A stretch of DNA of 64,000 nucleotides, from NCBI RefSeq assembly GCF_030540825.1, contig NZ_JAUOEO010000001.1:4105001-4169000 (forward strand), given 5' to 3'. Made by a program: the position numbers and the translations under genes. This DNA comes from Flavivirga spongiicola (GTDB lineage: Bacteria; Bacteroidota; Bacteroidia; Flavobacteriales; Flavobacteriaceae). The number at the start of each line of letters is the position of its first letter. Positions within the stretch are counted from its first letter, which is position 1. Positions 46,664 through 55,171 of this stretch are shown in pieces. The notes below the pieces were generated by a model. That model was not told the DNA's origin. It searched no databases and saw nothing but the letters and a program-made list of their open reading frames with translations.

Positions 46664-47212
46664 CTAAAAATAATTCTTAACCTTACCCCAAAAGTTTTTA
46701 GGAGACATTTTAAATTCATCTTCAAGTTCTTGCATTGATTTATTGACTTCAGATAAGCTATTAAATATTCTTGCCCTAATCAAATAAATGGTAGGTATTA
46801 CAATTGCCATGACTGGTATTAAATACATTATGTGATTAGAATCTAAGTATTCAATATCATCATTAAAAGTCATAATTATTTGATAAAAATACATAGCAAT
46901 TGGCACTAGTAATGCATGATACCACCAATGACGACATGTAAAAAACCATAGAAATATTAATAATAAAGGAACTAATTTATTGGTAAGCGTCCATGCTACA
47001 GTTCGAACGCTTTCATAATGTGTACTCTCATAGTTAAATAAAAAAGTGTTCCAAATTTTTATATCTGGAACACTTTGGTATAAATCGAACAAATAAGGTG
47101 TAATAGCTACCAAAGTAGCTATTACACTCCCAAGGATTAGATCCTTTTTATTAATATTATTATTTTGGGAGTCTGATTTTACTCTTTTCAATTTTTGCTG
47201 TTTGTTGTCCAT
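46664..47212 (-). CDS. Small polytopic membrane protein of unknown function
   Basis: The reading frame is open from 47275, but I choose the ATG at 47212 (MDNKQQKLKRV, 182 residues). The region upstream of it is occupied by the exported peptide frame at 47160-47297, with which it overlaps by 53 bp. The protein has a basic N-terminus, four to five hydrophobic segments (about 30-50, 75-95, 100-115, 135-150) and an amphipathic C-terminal helix rich in Glu and Lys. I do not recognise a family. The overlap with the small peptide suggests translational coupling. Confidence 0.6.
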   Translation of the reverse strand: MDNKQQKLKRVKSDSQNNNINKKDLILGSVIATLVAITPYLFDLYQSVPDIKIWNTFLFNYESTHYESVRTVAWTLTNKLVPLLLIFLWFFTCRHWWYHALLVPIAMYFYQIIMTFNDDIEYLDSNHIMYLIPVMAIVIPTIYLIRARIFNSLSEVNKSMQELEDEFKMSPKNFWGKVKNYF

Positions 47213-47297
47213 TTTGGTTGTAAGCATCAGCAGCTTGAGCCATAAACAACATTCCTCCGAAAATTGCGATTGCAATTACATACTTTTTAGTTTTCAT
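47160..47297 (-). CDS. 45-residue exported peptide with signal sequence
   Basis: A leftward ATG frame of 45 codons. The product starts MKTKKYVIAIAI, followed by FGGMLFMAQA and a short tail ADAYNQNGQQTAKIEKSK ending RLPK. That is a complete signal peptide (basic n-region, hydrophobic core, AQA or ADA-type cleavage site) with a mature part of only about 20 charged residues. Similar tiny secreted proteins beginning MKTKK occur in flavobacteria, but I cannot name this one. It overlaps the following membrane-protein start by 53 bp in another frame. Chance is unlikely given the well-formed signal peptide. Confidence 0.62.
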   Translation of the reverse strand: MKTKKYVIAIAIFGGMLFMAQAADAYNQNGQQTAKIEKSKIRLPK

Positions 47298-47343
47298 TTT
47301 TAAAGGGATTTATTAATTAATATATCCAAATGTAACTAAAGGC

Positions 47344-47435
47344 AATTTTGAAGTTTTTCTTGAAATGTTAAAAAAATGTTAAAAAAAGAGTTTTTTTAAA
47401 TTTCCAATGTGGTTTTCCCGTAAAACTTCAAAATT
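47344..47435. repeat. 14-bp inverted repeat with 64-nt loop
   Basis: AATTTTGAAGTTTT (47344-47357) and AAAACTTCAAAATT (47422-47435) are perfect complements. They lie in the 187-bp gap between tsaE and the downstream leftward peptide gene. They could form a long-range hairpin in the leader of the peptide transcript. Weak evidence only. Confidence 0.4.
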
Positions 47436-47484
47436 CGGAGTGTTTTTTATGTTATTTATTTGTATAAGCTAGTAATTATGTTAG

Positions 47485-47898
47485 TTATATGTCTTTTAAA
47501 TTTAGTCTTAAAATCCTATTATTAGTACTTAATTCTAAATCAACTCTATCGAAATGATCCGTTAAAATGGGTTCAATCTTTTCTGGCCATTCGATCAGTT
47601 TCCAATGCTCCGAGTCTATATAATCTTCAATTCCAAAATTATAAGCCTCTTCTAAATCATTTATCCTATATAAATCAAAATGATATACTTTATCATTATT
47701 TAATTGATACTCATTTACAATAGAAAATGTTGGACTACTTACTTCGTCATCACTACCTAAAACTTTTACTATGTTTTTTATTAATGTTGTTTTACCAACA
47801 CCCATATCGCCATAAAACAATAAGGTTTTAGTTTTTACATTTTTAATGAGCTGTTTTGCAATATTTTCAACATCATTTAATCCAAAGCTAATCTCCAA
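47485..47898 (-). CDS. tsaE: tRNA threonylcarbamoyladenosine biosynthesis ATPase TsaE
   Basis: The 137-residue P-loop protein has Walker A GDMGVGKTTLIKN near residue 30, the switch region SSPTFSIVNEY near 58, VYHFDLYRI near 73 and KLIEWPEKI near 99. This is the compact TsaE/YjeE family, which powers t6A formation on tRNAs together with TsaB and TsaD. It lies 193 bp downstream of porX in the same direction, an arrangement I recall from other Flavobacteriaceae. Confidence 0.94.
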   Translation of the reverse strand: MEISFGLNDVENIAKQLIKNVKTKTLLFYGDMGVGKTTLIKNIVKVLGSDDEVSSPTFSIVNEYQLNNDKVYHFDLYRINDLEEAYNFGIEDYIDSEHWKLIEWPEKIEPILTDHFDRVDLELSTNNRILRLNLKDI

Positions 47899-48091
47899 TT
47901 TTATTAAATTTTATACGCAAGTATAACCATAAAAAATCAAAAAAACAACAAAAAAATGTATTTTATCGATGTTTTTTGCTTTACATAGAGTTTTTATTTT
48001 TAATTGATCTATATAAAGGTTATTTAATTTCCTTCCGATAGTAGATTTAGTTTTATAAATTCAGACACTGTTTTAATAATAACGGTTATAT

Positions 48092-49645
48092 TTATTTTGG
48101 GTCAAAAACTACGAAAGGGATAATCATTTCTTCAAGAGAAACACCACCATGCTGATAGGTGTTTCTAAAGTAACTTACATAATGATTATAGTTATTTGGA
48201 TATGCAAAAAACAAGTCGCTTTTTGCAAAAATATAAGAGCTACTCATCTTTATTGACGGTAAGTGAGCTTCTTTTGGGTTTTTAAAAACCAATACATCCT
48301 TATCATCGTAAGTTAAGCTCCTTCCGGTTTTATAACGAAGATTTAAACTTGTGTCTCTATCACCAATTACTTTTGATGGATTTTTAACATTAATAGTACC
48401 GTGATCTGTTGTTAAAATGAGTTTAAACCCTAGTTGTTGGGCCTGCTGTATCATTTCTAAAAGGGGTGAGTTTTTAAACCAGCTTAAAGCTAAAGACCTG
48501 TATGCCTTATCGTTTGAAGCCAATTCTTTAACAACTTCCATTTCTGTTTTGGAATGTGATAGCATATCAACAAAATTATAGACAACAACTGTTAAGTCGT
48601 TAGACTTAAGTGATTTGAAATTATCAGCTAATTTCTTACCGTTTTTCAGATTTGTGATTTTATGATAATCATAATTTAAATGAGTTAATCCTAATCGTTT
48701 CATCTGGGTATCTAAAAAGGCCGCTTCATGCAAATTTTTACCACCGTCATCGGTATCGTTTTTCCAATATTCTGGAAATAACTTTTCCATCTCACTAGGC
48801 ATTAACCCAGAAAAAATAGCATTACGAGCATATTGAGTGGCCGTTGGTAAAATACTGAAAAAAGCCTCTTCTTTGATTTTTTTATAATAGTTGTTAATTA
48901 TAGGTTCAAAAACTTTCCATTGGTCATAACGTAAATTATCAATAACAATTAAAACCGTTGGTTGATCTTCACTAATCTCAGGAGCAATTTTTTCTTTAAA
49001 AAGCATGTGGGACATTATGGGGGATTCTGAGTTCGGTTTAAACCAATTGGCATAGTTCTTCTCTATAAATTTACCGAACTGAATATTTGCTTCATTTTTT
49101 TGAGACTCTAAAATCTCGAACATCCCTGCATCTTCAATATCTTCAAGTTGAATTTCCCAATAAATAAGTTTTTGATACAAATGGACCCATTCTTCATAAG
49201 AATTAACCATAGATAAATCCATAGCGATTTTCCGAAATTCCTGCTGATAGTTTGAAGTTGTTTTTTCAGATACTAATCGAGAATGATCCAAATTCTTCTT
49301 TAAGCTTAATAATATTTGATTTGGATTTACAGGCTTAATGAGATAATCCGCTATTTTGTTACCAATAGCTTCTTCCATAATATATTCTTCCTCACTTTTG
49401 GTGATCATAACAACAGGGAGGTTGTCTTTCTTTTCCTTTATTTCATTTAAAGTTTCAAGACCAGTAAGCCCAGGCATATTTTCATCTAAAAATACGATAT
49501 CAAAATTTTTATCATCTATGACATCAATAGCTTCACTGCCACTCATGCATGTTGTAACGCTATAATTACGTTGTTCCAGAAATAGAATATGAGGTTTTAG
49601 TAGATCAATTTCATCATCTACCCAAAGTATTTGTATTGTATTCAT
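48092..49645 (-). CDS. porX: PorX-type response regulator with PglZ phosphatase-like domain
   Basis: The 517-residue protein has an N-terminal receiver domain with acidic pair Asp10-Asp11, phosphoacceptor Asp54 in FLDENMPG, and conserved Lys in YLIKPVNP near 104. A helical linker (about 125-200) and a PglZ domain follow, the latter carrying VIDNLRYDQW near 233, ILPTATQYARNA and TTDHGTINV near 412. This architecture is that of PorX, which with the PorY sensor and SigP controls type IX secretion and gliding genes. The PglZ core belongs to the alkaline-phosphatase superfamily. No T9SS structural gene is in the window. Confidence 0.95.
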   Translation of the reverse strand: MNTIQILWVDDEIDLLKPHILFLEQRNYSVTTCMSGSEAIDVIDDKNFDIVFLDENMPGLTGLETLNEIKEKKDNLPVVMITKSEEEYIMEEAIGNKIADYLIKPVNPNQILLSLKKNLDHSRLVSEKTTSNYQQEFRKIAMDLSMVNSYEEWVHLYQKLIYWEIQLEDIEDAGMFEILESQKNEANIQFGKFIEKNYANWFKPNSESPIMSHMLFKEKIAPEISEDQPTVLIVIDNLRYDQWKVFEPIINNYYKKIKEEAFFSILPTATQYARNAIFSGLMPSEMEKLFPEYWKNDTDDGGKNLHEAAFLDTQMKRLGLTHLNYDYHKITNLKNGKKLADNFKSLKSNDLTVVVYNFVDMLSHSKTEMEVVKELASNDKAYRSLALSWFKNSPLLEMIQQAQQLGFKLILTTDHGTINVKNPSKVIGDRDTSLNLRYKTGRSLTYDDKDVLVFKNPKEAHLPSIKMSSSYIFAKSDLFFAYPNNYNHYVSYFRNTYQHGGVSLEEMIIPFVVFDPK

Positions 49646-49700
49646 TTAAATGTTTTTAATAATCATTTATTGGTAATTGTCTTTTATCTAGATTTCTTTA

Positions 49701-49836
49701 AATACGTAACAAAAATTAATATAAGCTCTTAAATGTCGGGTCGAGCACAGTCGAGACTTTCTTTTTTAAGACTCTATAATAAAGGGACCTCTCGACTGTG
49801 CTCGAGGAGGCACTGTTTTAATTTTTGTTATGTATT
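49701..49836. repeat. Nested inverted-repeat element, 136 bp
   Basis: The outer arms are 49701-49719 and 49818-49836, 19 bp with one mismatch (AATACGTAACAAAAATTAA on the left). Inside them is a 16-bp perfect inverted repeat, TCGAGCACAGTCGAGA at 49741-49756 with its complement at 49790-49805. The inner core is the CTCGACTGTGCTCGA type common in flavobacterial REP elements. It lies between divergent porX and the HD-domain gene, so it is not a simple terminator. No coding capacity. Confidence 0.8.
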
Positions 49837-49857
49837 AAATAATAGTCTGTATATAAT

Positions 49858-49865
49858 TATATTTG
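49858..49865 (+). promoter_or_regulatory. Candidate -7 box (TATATTTG) for the HD-domain gene
   Basis: An exact TAnnTTTG match 28 nt before the TTG start codon at 49894. No TTG at the right distance for -33 was found. Confidence 0.4.
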
Positions 49866-49893
49866 TGTCTATTAAACATTAACTTTTTCAAGT

Positions 49894-51114
49894 TTGAACA
49901 AACTTAAAATATTAAACGACCCAATTTACGGATTTATTACTATTCCAAATTCGCTTATTTTCGATTTAATTCAGCATAAATATTTTCAACGGTTACGTAG
50001 AATTACTCAAATGGGTATGTCATATTTGGTTTATCCCGGGGCACACCATACTAGATTTCATCATGCTATAGGCTGTGTGCATTTAATGCAACAAGCGGTC
50101 AATGTACTTCGTTTTAAAGGAGTTGCGATTTCTGAAGAGGAAGAAAAAGGACTGTACGCTGCTATTTTGTTGCACGATATAGGTCACGGCCCTTTCTCTC
50201 ATGCTATGGAACATAGTATCGTTAATAATGTATCGCACGAAGACATTTCTTTGCTTTTTATGGAGCTATTAAATAAAGAATTTAACGGAAGTTTAACGCT
50301 TGCTATTCAAATTTTCAAAGGAGAATATCATCGAAAATTTATGTGTCAGCTTATTTCCGGACAATTGGATATGGATCGGGCCGATTATTTAAAGAGGGAT
50401 AGTTTTTATACCGGAGTTGCAGAAGGCAATATAAATAGTGAACGATTAATCACGATGCTTCATGTTGTTAATGATGAATTAGTAATTGAAGAAAAGGGAA
50501 TTTATAGTGTTGAGAAATTTTTGGTGGCTAGACGTCTCATGTACTGGCAAGTTTACTTGCATAAAACGGGATTGGTTGCAGAACAATTATTGATTCGAGT
50601 TTTAAAGCGCGCTAAGGAGCTACATCATATTGGGGTTCAATTAGAAGCCAGCAAAGCTTTATTATTCTTTTTAGAGAATAAAATAGCAATTGATAATTTC
50701 GACAACGATACGCTAGATATATTTTCCCAGTTAGATGATTATGACATTATTTCGGCTATGAAACACTGGCAACATCATGATGACTTTGTACTTAGTAAGT
50801 TGAGTAAAATGATAATAAACAGAGACTTATTAAAAATTAAATTGAAAAGTAAAGTCATTAAAAAGCAAAATCTAGAAAAACATATTCAAGATTTAATTAC
50901 TACATATAGAATAAGTGAAAAAGAAGCAACATATTTTGTGTTTACTGGAGAAATCTCAAATCAGGCCTACCAACTGAAACACCAAGGTATAAATATTTTA
51001 CATAAATCGGGGAAAATTGAGGACATCGTTAAAGCTTCAGATCAACTTAATCTAAAGGCCTTATCAAAACCCGTAACTAAATATTATATCTGCTACCCTA
51101 AAGAAGTACTATAG
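49894..51114 (+). CDS. HD-domain phosphohydrolase (dGTPase/SAMHD-like group)
   Basis: The 406-residue protein starts at a TTG codon (MNKLKILNDPIYGFI), chosen because relatives start with this NDPIYGFI segment almost at residue 1 and no ATG precedes it in frame. HD-domain metal ligands are H58 or nearby in HHTRFHHAIGCVHL, the HD pair in LLHDIGHGPFSHAMEH near 92, and D in GQLDMDRADYLKRDS near 162. It resembles the family that hydrolyses dNTPs or related nucleotides, but the exact substrate is not known for this flavobacterial subgroup. The upstream region holds the nested inverted-repeat element. Confidence 0.88.
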   Translation: MNKLKILNDPIYGFITIPNSLIFDLIQHKYFQRLRRITQMGMSYLVYPGAHHTRFHHAIGCVHLMQQAVNVLRFKGVAISEEEEKGLYAAILLHDIGHGPFSHAMEHSIVNNVSHEDISLLFMELLNKEFNGSLTLAIQIFKGEYHRKFMCQLISGQLDMDRADYLKRDSFYTGVAEGNINSERLITMLHVVNDELVIEEKGIYSVEKFLVARRLMYWQVYLHKTGLVAEQLLIRVLKRAKELHHIGVQLEASKALLFFLENKIAIDNFDNDTLDIFSQLDDYDIISAMKHWQHHDDFVLSKLSKMIINRDLLKIKLKSKVIKKQNLEKHIQDLITTYRISEKEATYFVFTGEISNQAYQLKHQGINILHKSGKIEDIVKASDQLNLKALSKPVTKYYICYPKEVL

Positions 51115-51216
51115 TTAATTTTTACAAATTAAAAAAAATATAACTATATAAAATGTGACATGTGTCTTTAGAAAACAATAAGCATCGGCACATGAAAAAC
51201 TTTAGTACATTTTTCC

Positions 51217-51224
51217 TATTTTTG
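51217..51224 (+). promoter_or_regulatory. Candidate -7 box (TATTTTTG) for the lipid A operon
   Basis: An exact TAnnTTTG match 34 nt before the GTG start codon of lpxD, followed by GC as is common at Bacteroidetes promoters. It would drive lpxD, lpxC-fabZ, lpxA and possibly efp. Confidence 0.45.
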
Positions 51225-51258
51225 CGTCAATCAAACAAAAAACTACAAACTTTTCAGT

Positions 51259-52281
51259 GTGAAATTTACAGCACAACAAATAGCAGGAATATTAGAAGGT
51301 GATATTGTTGGTGATCCAAATGTAGAAGTTTCAAAATTATCTAAAATTGAAGAAGGAACCCAGGGTTCCTTAACGTTTCTATCCAATCCAAAATACACCC
51401 AATATATATATTCTACAAAAGCGTCAGTGGCCATAGTTAATAAAAGCTTTGTCCCTGAAACCGAAATAGACACGACATTAATCAAAGTTGAAGATGCGTA
51501 TGCCGCCTTTACTAAATTACTTGAGTATTATAATATTGCAAAACTTAACAAAGTAGGCATTGAACAACCTTCGTCTATATCAGAATCTGCAAAATTTGGC
51601 GATAATATTTATTTAGGAGCGTTTTCATATTTAGGGGATAATGTTAAAATAGGGGATAATGTTAAAATATTTCCAAATGTTTATATAGGTGATAATGTTA
51701 CTATTGGCGAAAACTCCATTGTTTTTTCTGGAGCCAAAATTTATTCAGATACTATTATAGGGACCTCTTGTGTTATAAATTCTGGAGCAATCATTGGAGC
51801 TGATGGCTTTGGTTTTGCACCAAATTCAGATGGTAGTTACAAGAAAATACCTCAAATAGGAAATGTTATTTTAGAAAATCATGTTGATGTGGGAGCTGGA
51901 ACTACTATAGATAGAGCGACTATGGGTTCTACCATAATAAGGAATGGGGTTAAATTGGATAATCAAATTCAAATTGCTCATAACGTAGAAATAGGCAAGC
52001 ATACTGTAATAGCAGCACAATCTGGTGTTGCCGGTTCGACTAAAATTGGTGAGTACTGCCAAATTGGAGGGCAAGTAGGTATTGCTGGTCATATTACTAT
52101 TGGTAACAACGTGAAAATCCAAGCACAATCGGGTATAGCTAGAAATGTTAAAGATAATGAAATCCTTCAGGGTTCACCTGCACTAGCATTGAGTGATTAT
52201 AACAAATCCTATGTGCATTTTAAAAACTTACCTAAGATTGTAAAAAATATTAATGAATTAGAAAAAAATAAATGGGAATAG
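51259..52281 (+). CDS. lpxD: UDP-3-O-acylglucosamine N-acyltransferase
   Basis: A 340-residue enzyme of lipid A synthesis that adds an N-linked hydroxyacyl chain from ACP to UDP-3-O-acyl-glucosamine. The start is GTG at 51259 ([18 protein letters not shown]). An N-terminal uridine-binding domain (1-100) is followed by left-handed parallel beta-helix hexapeptide repeats. The catalytic-base region is [13 protein letters not shown] near 235, and a second conserved His is in [12 protein letters not shown] near 275. It overlaps the lpxC-fabZ gene by 10 bp. A paralog without the second His is at 55172-56116. Confidence 0.95.
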   Translation: MKFTAQQIAGILEGDIVGDPNVEVSKLSKIEEGTQGSLTFLSNPKYTQYIYSTKASVAIVNKSFVPETEIDTTLIKVEDAYAAFTKLLEYYNIAKLNKVGIEQPSSISESAKFGDNIYLGAFSYLGDNVKIGDNVKIFPNVYIGDNVTIGENSIVFSGAKIYSDTIIGTSCVINSGAIIGADGFGFAPNSDGSYKKIPQIGNVILENHVDVGAGTTIDRATMGSTIIRNGVKLDNQIQIAHNVEIGKHTVIAAQSGVAGSTKIGEYCQIGGQVGIAGHITIGNNVKIQAQSGIARNVKDNEILQGSPALALSDYNKSYVHFKNLPKIVKNINELEKNKWE

Positions 52282-53678
52282 TTAATACTGAAATAAAGCA
52301 AAAAACTATTAAAGATGAAATTTCTTTAACTGGTGTCGGTTTGCATACAGGAAAAGATGTTACTTTAACTTTCAAACCAGCTATTGCCAATTCTGGATTA
52401 GCATTTAAACGTGTTGATTTAGAAGGCACACCTGTAATTGAAGCTGATGCAAATTATGTCACCAATACACAGCGAGGTACCTGTTTAGAGAAAAATGGTG
52501 TAGCAATTCAAACTTCAGAGCATGTGCTTGCTGCATTGGTTGGGTTAGATGTTGATAATGCTATCATCGAATTGAATGCCTCGGAACCGCCTATTATGGA
52601 TGGTTCTTCCAAATTTTTTGTAGATGCTATTGAAAAAGCTGGTATTGTAGAACTTGATGCTTTTAGAGAAGAGTTTGTCATTACAGATATTGTTTCTTAT
52701 ACAGACGAAGAATCTGGTAGCGAAATTTTAGTAATGCCTTCTAAAGAATACCAAATAACCGCCATGGTAGATTTTGGTACTAAAGTTTTGGGTACTCAAA
52801 ACGCTACTTTAAATAAAATTTCAGATTTCAAAAAGGATATTTCAAACTCACGTACATTTAGTTTTTTACATGAAATTGAAATGTTGTTGGAGCATGGGTT
52901 AATTAAAGGAGGGGATTTAAATAATGCCATTGTTTATGTAGACAAAGCATTATCTCCAGAAACTATGGAAAAGCTTAGAGTAGCCTTTAAAAAAGATTCC
53001 ATAGCTGTAAAACCAAATGGTATTTTAGATAATTTGACGCTACACCATCCAAATGAAGCAGCAAGACATAAGTTGCTGGATGTTTTAGGAGATTTGGCAC
53101 TTATAGGAACAAGAATTCGTGGTAAAGTCATAGCAAATAAACCTGGACACTTTGTAAACACACAGTTTGCTAAAAAATTAGCTAAAATAATAAAAAACGA
53201 ACGTCGCAATAATGTACCTAATATAGATTTGAATCAACCGCCTCTAATGGATGTTAATCAAATTATGAGCATGCTTCCTCACAGGCAACCATTTCTATTA
53301 ATAGATAAAGTTTTTGAGCTTACAGATAATCATGTTACAGCTATAAAAAATGTAACAATGAACGAACCATTTTTTGCTGGTCATTTTCCTGGAGCACCTG
53401 TAATGCCAGGCGTTTTAATTGTAGAAGCCATGGCACAAACGGGAGGTATTTTAGTGCTTAATACCGTTCCGGATCCAGAAAATTATTTGACCTTCTTTAT
53501 GAAAATGGATAAAGTTAAGTTTAAACAAAAAGTAATGCCCGGAGATACGTTAATATTTAAATGTTCGTTAATAACTCCTATTCGCCGTGGCATTTGCCAC
53601 ATGCAAGGCTATGCATATGCCAATGGTAAACTTTGTGCAGAAGCAGAACTAATGGCTCAAATCTCTAAAGTAAAATAA
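52272..53678 (+). CDS. lpxC-fabZ: Bifunctional LpxC-FabZ fusion (deacetylase / hydroxyacyl-ACP dehydratase)
   Basis: The 468-residue fusion is typical of Bacteroidetes. Residues 1-310 are LpxC, the zinc deacetylase that commits UDP-3-O-acyl-GlcNAc to lipid A, with [17 protein letters not shown] near 79, EPPIMDGSS near 105 and the zinc-binding [17 protein letters not shown] near 257. Residues 325-468 are FabZ, with [14 protein letters not shown] near 333 and the catalytic [16 protein letters not shown] near 369 followed by EAMAQTGG. FabZ elongates the hydroxyacyl-ACP pool from which the lipid A chains are drawn. The start lies inside the end of lpxD. Confidence 0.96.
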   Translation: MGIVNTEIKQKTIKDEISLTGVGLHTGKDVTLTFKPAIANSGLAFKRVDLEGTPVIEADANYVTNTQRGTCLEKNGVAIQTSEHVLAALVGLDVDNAIIELNASEPPIMDGSSKFFVDAIEKAGIVELDAFREEFVITDIVSYTDEESGSEILVMPSKEYQITAMVDFGTKVLGTQNATLNKISDFKKDISNSRTFSFLHEIEMLLEHGLIKGGDLNNAIVYVDKALSPETMEKLRVAFKKDSIAVKPNGILDNLTLHHPNEAARHKLLDVLGDLALIGTRIRGKVIANKPGHFVNTQFAKKLAKIIKNERRNNVPNIDLNQPPLMDVNQIMSMLPHRQPFLLIDKVFELTDNHVTAIKNVTMNEPFFAGHFPGAPVMPGVLIVEAMAQTGGILVLNTVPDPENYLTFFMKMDKVKFKQKVMPGDTLIFKCSLITPIRRGICHMQGYAYANGKLCAEAELMAQISKVK

Positions 53679-53680
53679 AT

Positions 53681-54466
53681 ATGAACCAACCACTAGCATA
53701 CGTTCACCCAGGTGCCAAGATTGCTAAAAATGTCGTAATAGAACCTTTCACAACTATTAATAATAATGTAAAAATAGGAGAGGGGACTTGGATAGGTAGT
53801 AACGTAACCATTATGGAAGGTGCCCGAATTGGTAAAAATTGCAATATTTTTCCAGGTTCAGTTATTTCAGCTGTTCCTCAGGACTTAAAATATAATGACG
53901 AAGATACCATTGTAGAAATAGGAGATAATGTTACCATAAGGGAATGTGTCACTATTAACAGAGGTACAGCAGATAGAATGAAAACCGTTATCGGTGATAA
54001 TTGCTTAATAATGGCTTACTGTCATATTGCTCACGACTGTATTGTTGGGAATAATTGTATTTTCTCTAATAATAGTACACTGGCAGGACATATAACAATA
54101 GGTGACTATGTTGTTTTAGCAGGAATGACGGCAGTGCATCAATTTGTATCTGTAGGTAACCATGCTTTTGTTACCGGTGGATCTTTGGTTAGAAAAGATG
54201 TGCCTCCTTATGTAAAAGCAGCACGTGAACCTTTGTCATATGTTGGAATAAATTCTGTCGGACTAAGAAGACGTGGATTTACAACAGAGAAAATACGAGA
54301 GATTCAAAATATTTTCAGAATACTCTATCAAAAGAATTATAATAATACTCAAGCCTCAGAAATTATTGAGGCAGAAATGGAGGCGACAACAGAGCGTGAT
54401 GAAATTCTTCAATTTATAAAAAATTCGCATCGAGGTATCATGAAAGGGTATTTCAAATCAAATTAA
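53681..54466 (+). CDS. lpxA: UDP-N-acetylglucosamine O-acyltransferase
   Basis: The 261-residue hexapeptide-repeat enzyme carries out the first lipid A step, adding a 3-hydroxyacyl chain to UDP-GlcNAc. It begins PLAYVHPGAKIAKNV and has the catalytic-His region MAYCHIAHDCIVGNNC near 110, TLAGHITIGDYVVLAGMTAVHQF near 130 and the C-terminal SVGLRRRGFTTEKI helical domain. It follows lpxC-fabZ after 2 bp and is part of the same operon. Confidence 0.96.
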   Translation: MNQPLAYVHPGAKIAKNVVIEPFTTINNNVKIGEGTWIGSNVTIMEGARIGKNCNIFPGSVISAVPQDLKYNDEDTIVEIGDNVTIRECVTINRGTADRMKTVIGDNCLIMAYCHIAHDCIVGNNCIFSNNSTLAGHITIGDYVVLAGMTAVHQFVSVGNHAFVTGGSLVRKDVPPYVKAAREPLSYVGINSVGLRRRGFTTEKIREIQNIFRILYQKNYNNTQASEIIEAEMEATTERDEILQFIKNSHRGIMKGYFKSN

Positions 54467-54496
54467 TTAAACTAACGATTATACAAAAGAGAATTT

Positions 54497-55063
54497 ATGG
54501 CAACTACAAGTGATATTAGAAATGGATTATGTATAAAATATAATAATGATATTTATAAAATAATAGAATTTTTACATGTAAAACCTGGTAAAGGCCCCGC
54601 ATTTGTTAGGACAAAAATGAAAAGTGTTACTAGTGGTAAAGTTTTGGATAATACCTTTTCTGCCGGGCACAAATTAGAAGATGTACGTGTAGAAACCCAT
54701 AAATTCCAGTTTTTATATAATGATGGTGAATTTTACCATTTTATGAACACAGAAGATTACGCGCAAATTCAATTAGTGGAATCTGCTCTAGATAATCCAA
54801 GTTTAATGAAAGAAGGTGAAGTTGTAACAGTTATTATTAATTCTGAAGATAATATGCCACTTTCTGTTGAAATGCCGGCAAGTGTTATATTAGAAGTCAC
54901 TGCAACCGAACCAGGAGTAAAAGGAAATACTGCTACCAATGCAACAAAGCCTGCAACTGTTGAAACAGGAGCAACCGTAAATGTACCTTTATTTATTAAT
55001 GAAGGGGACAAGATAAAAGTTGAAACTGAAAAAGGGACTTATAAAGAACGTGTTAAGGAATAA
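54497..55063 (+). CDS. efp: Translation elongation factor P
   Basis: The 188-residue protein has the three-domain EF-P fold with the modified-lysine loop VKPGKGPAFVRTK near residue 30, DVRVETHKFQFLYND near 62 and the C-terminal GDKIKVETEKGTYKERV. It relieves ribosome stalling at polyproline. Its position between lpxA and the second lpxD-like gene is conserved in many Flavobacteriaceae as far as I recall. Confidence 0.96.
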   Translation: MATTSDIRNGLCIKYNNDIYKIIEFLHVKPGKGPAFVRTKMKSVTSGKVLDNTFSAGHKLEDVRVETHKFQFLYNDGEFYHFMNTEDYAQIQLVESALDNPSLMKEGEVVTVIINSEDNMPLSVEMPASVILEVTATEPGVKGNTATNATKPATVETGATVNVPLFINEGDKIKVETEKGTYKERVKE

Positions 55064-55066
55064 TAA

Positions 55067-55168
55067 ATCAGTCCACAGTTACCAGTATCCAGTAAGCAGT
55101 ACTTACTCATATACTGAAGACTGTATATACTGTATACTGAATACTGAATACTGAATACTGAATACTGA
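55067..55168 (+). repeat. Heptamer microsatellite (ATACTGA)5 and degenerate flank
   Basis: Five perfect copies of ATACTGA run from 55134 to 55168, ending 3 bp before the ATG at 55172. The preceding 65 bp (55067-55133) are rich in related CAGTA/ACTG blocks that look like eroded units. The array replaces any normal spacer or ribosome-binding region of the downstream gene. Confidence 0.85.
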
Positions 55169-55171
55169 ATT

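Noticed and set aside
47213..47275. N-terminal extension of the membrane-protein frame
   Set aside because: This stretch is better explained by the exported 45-residue peptide in another frame.
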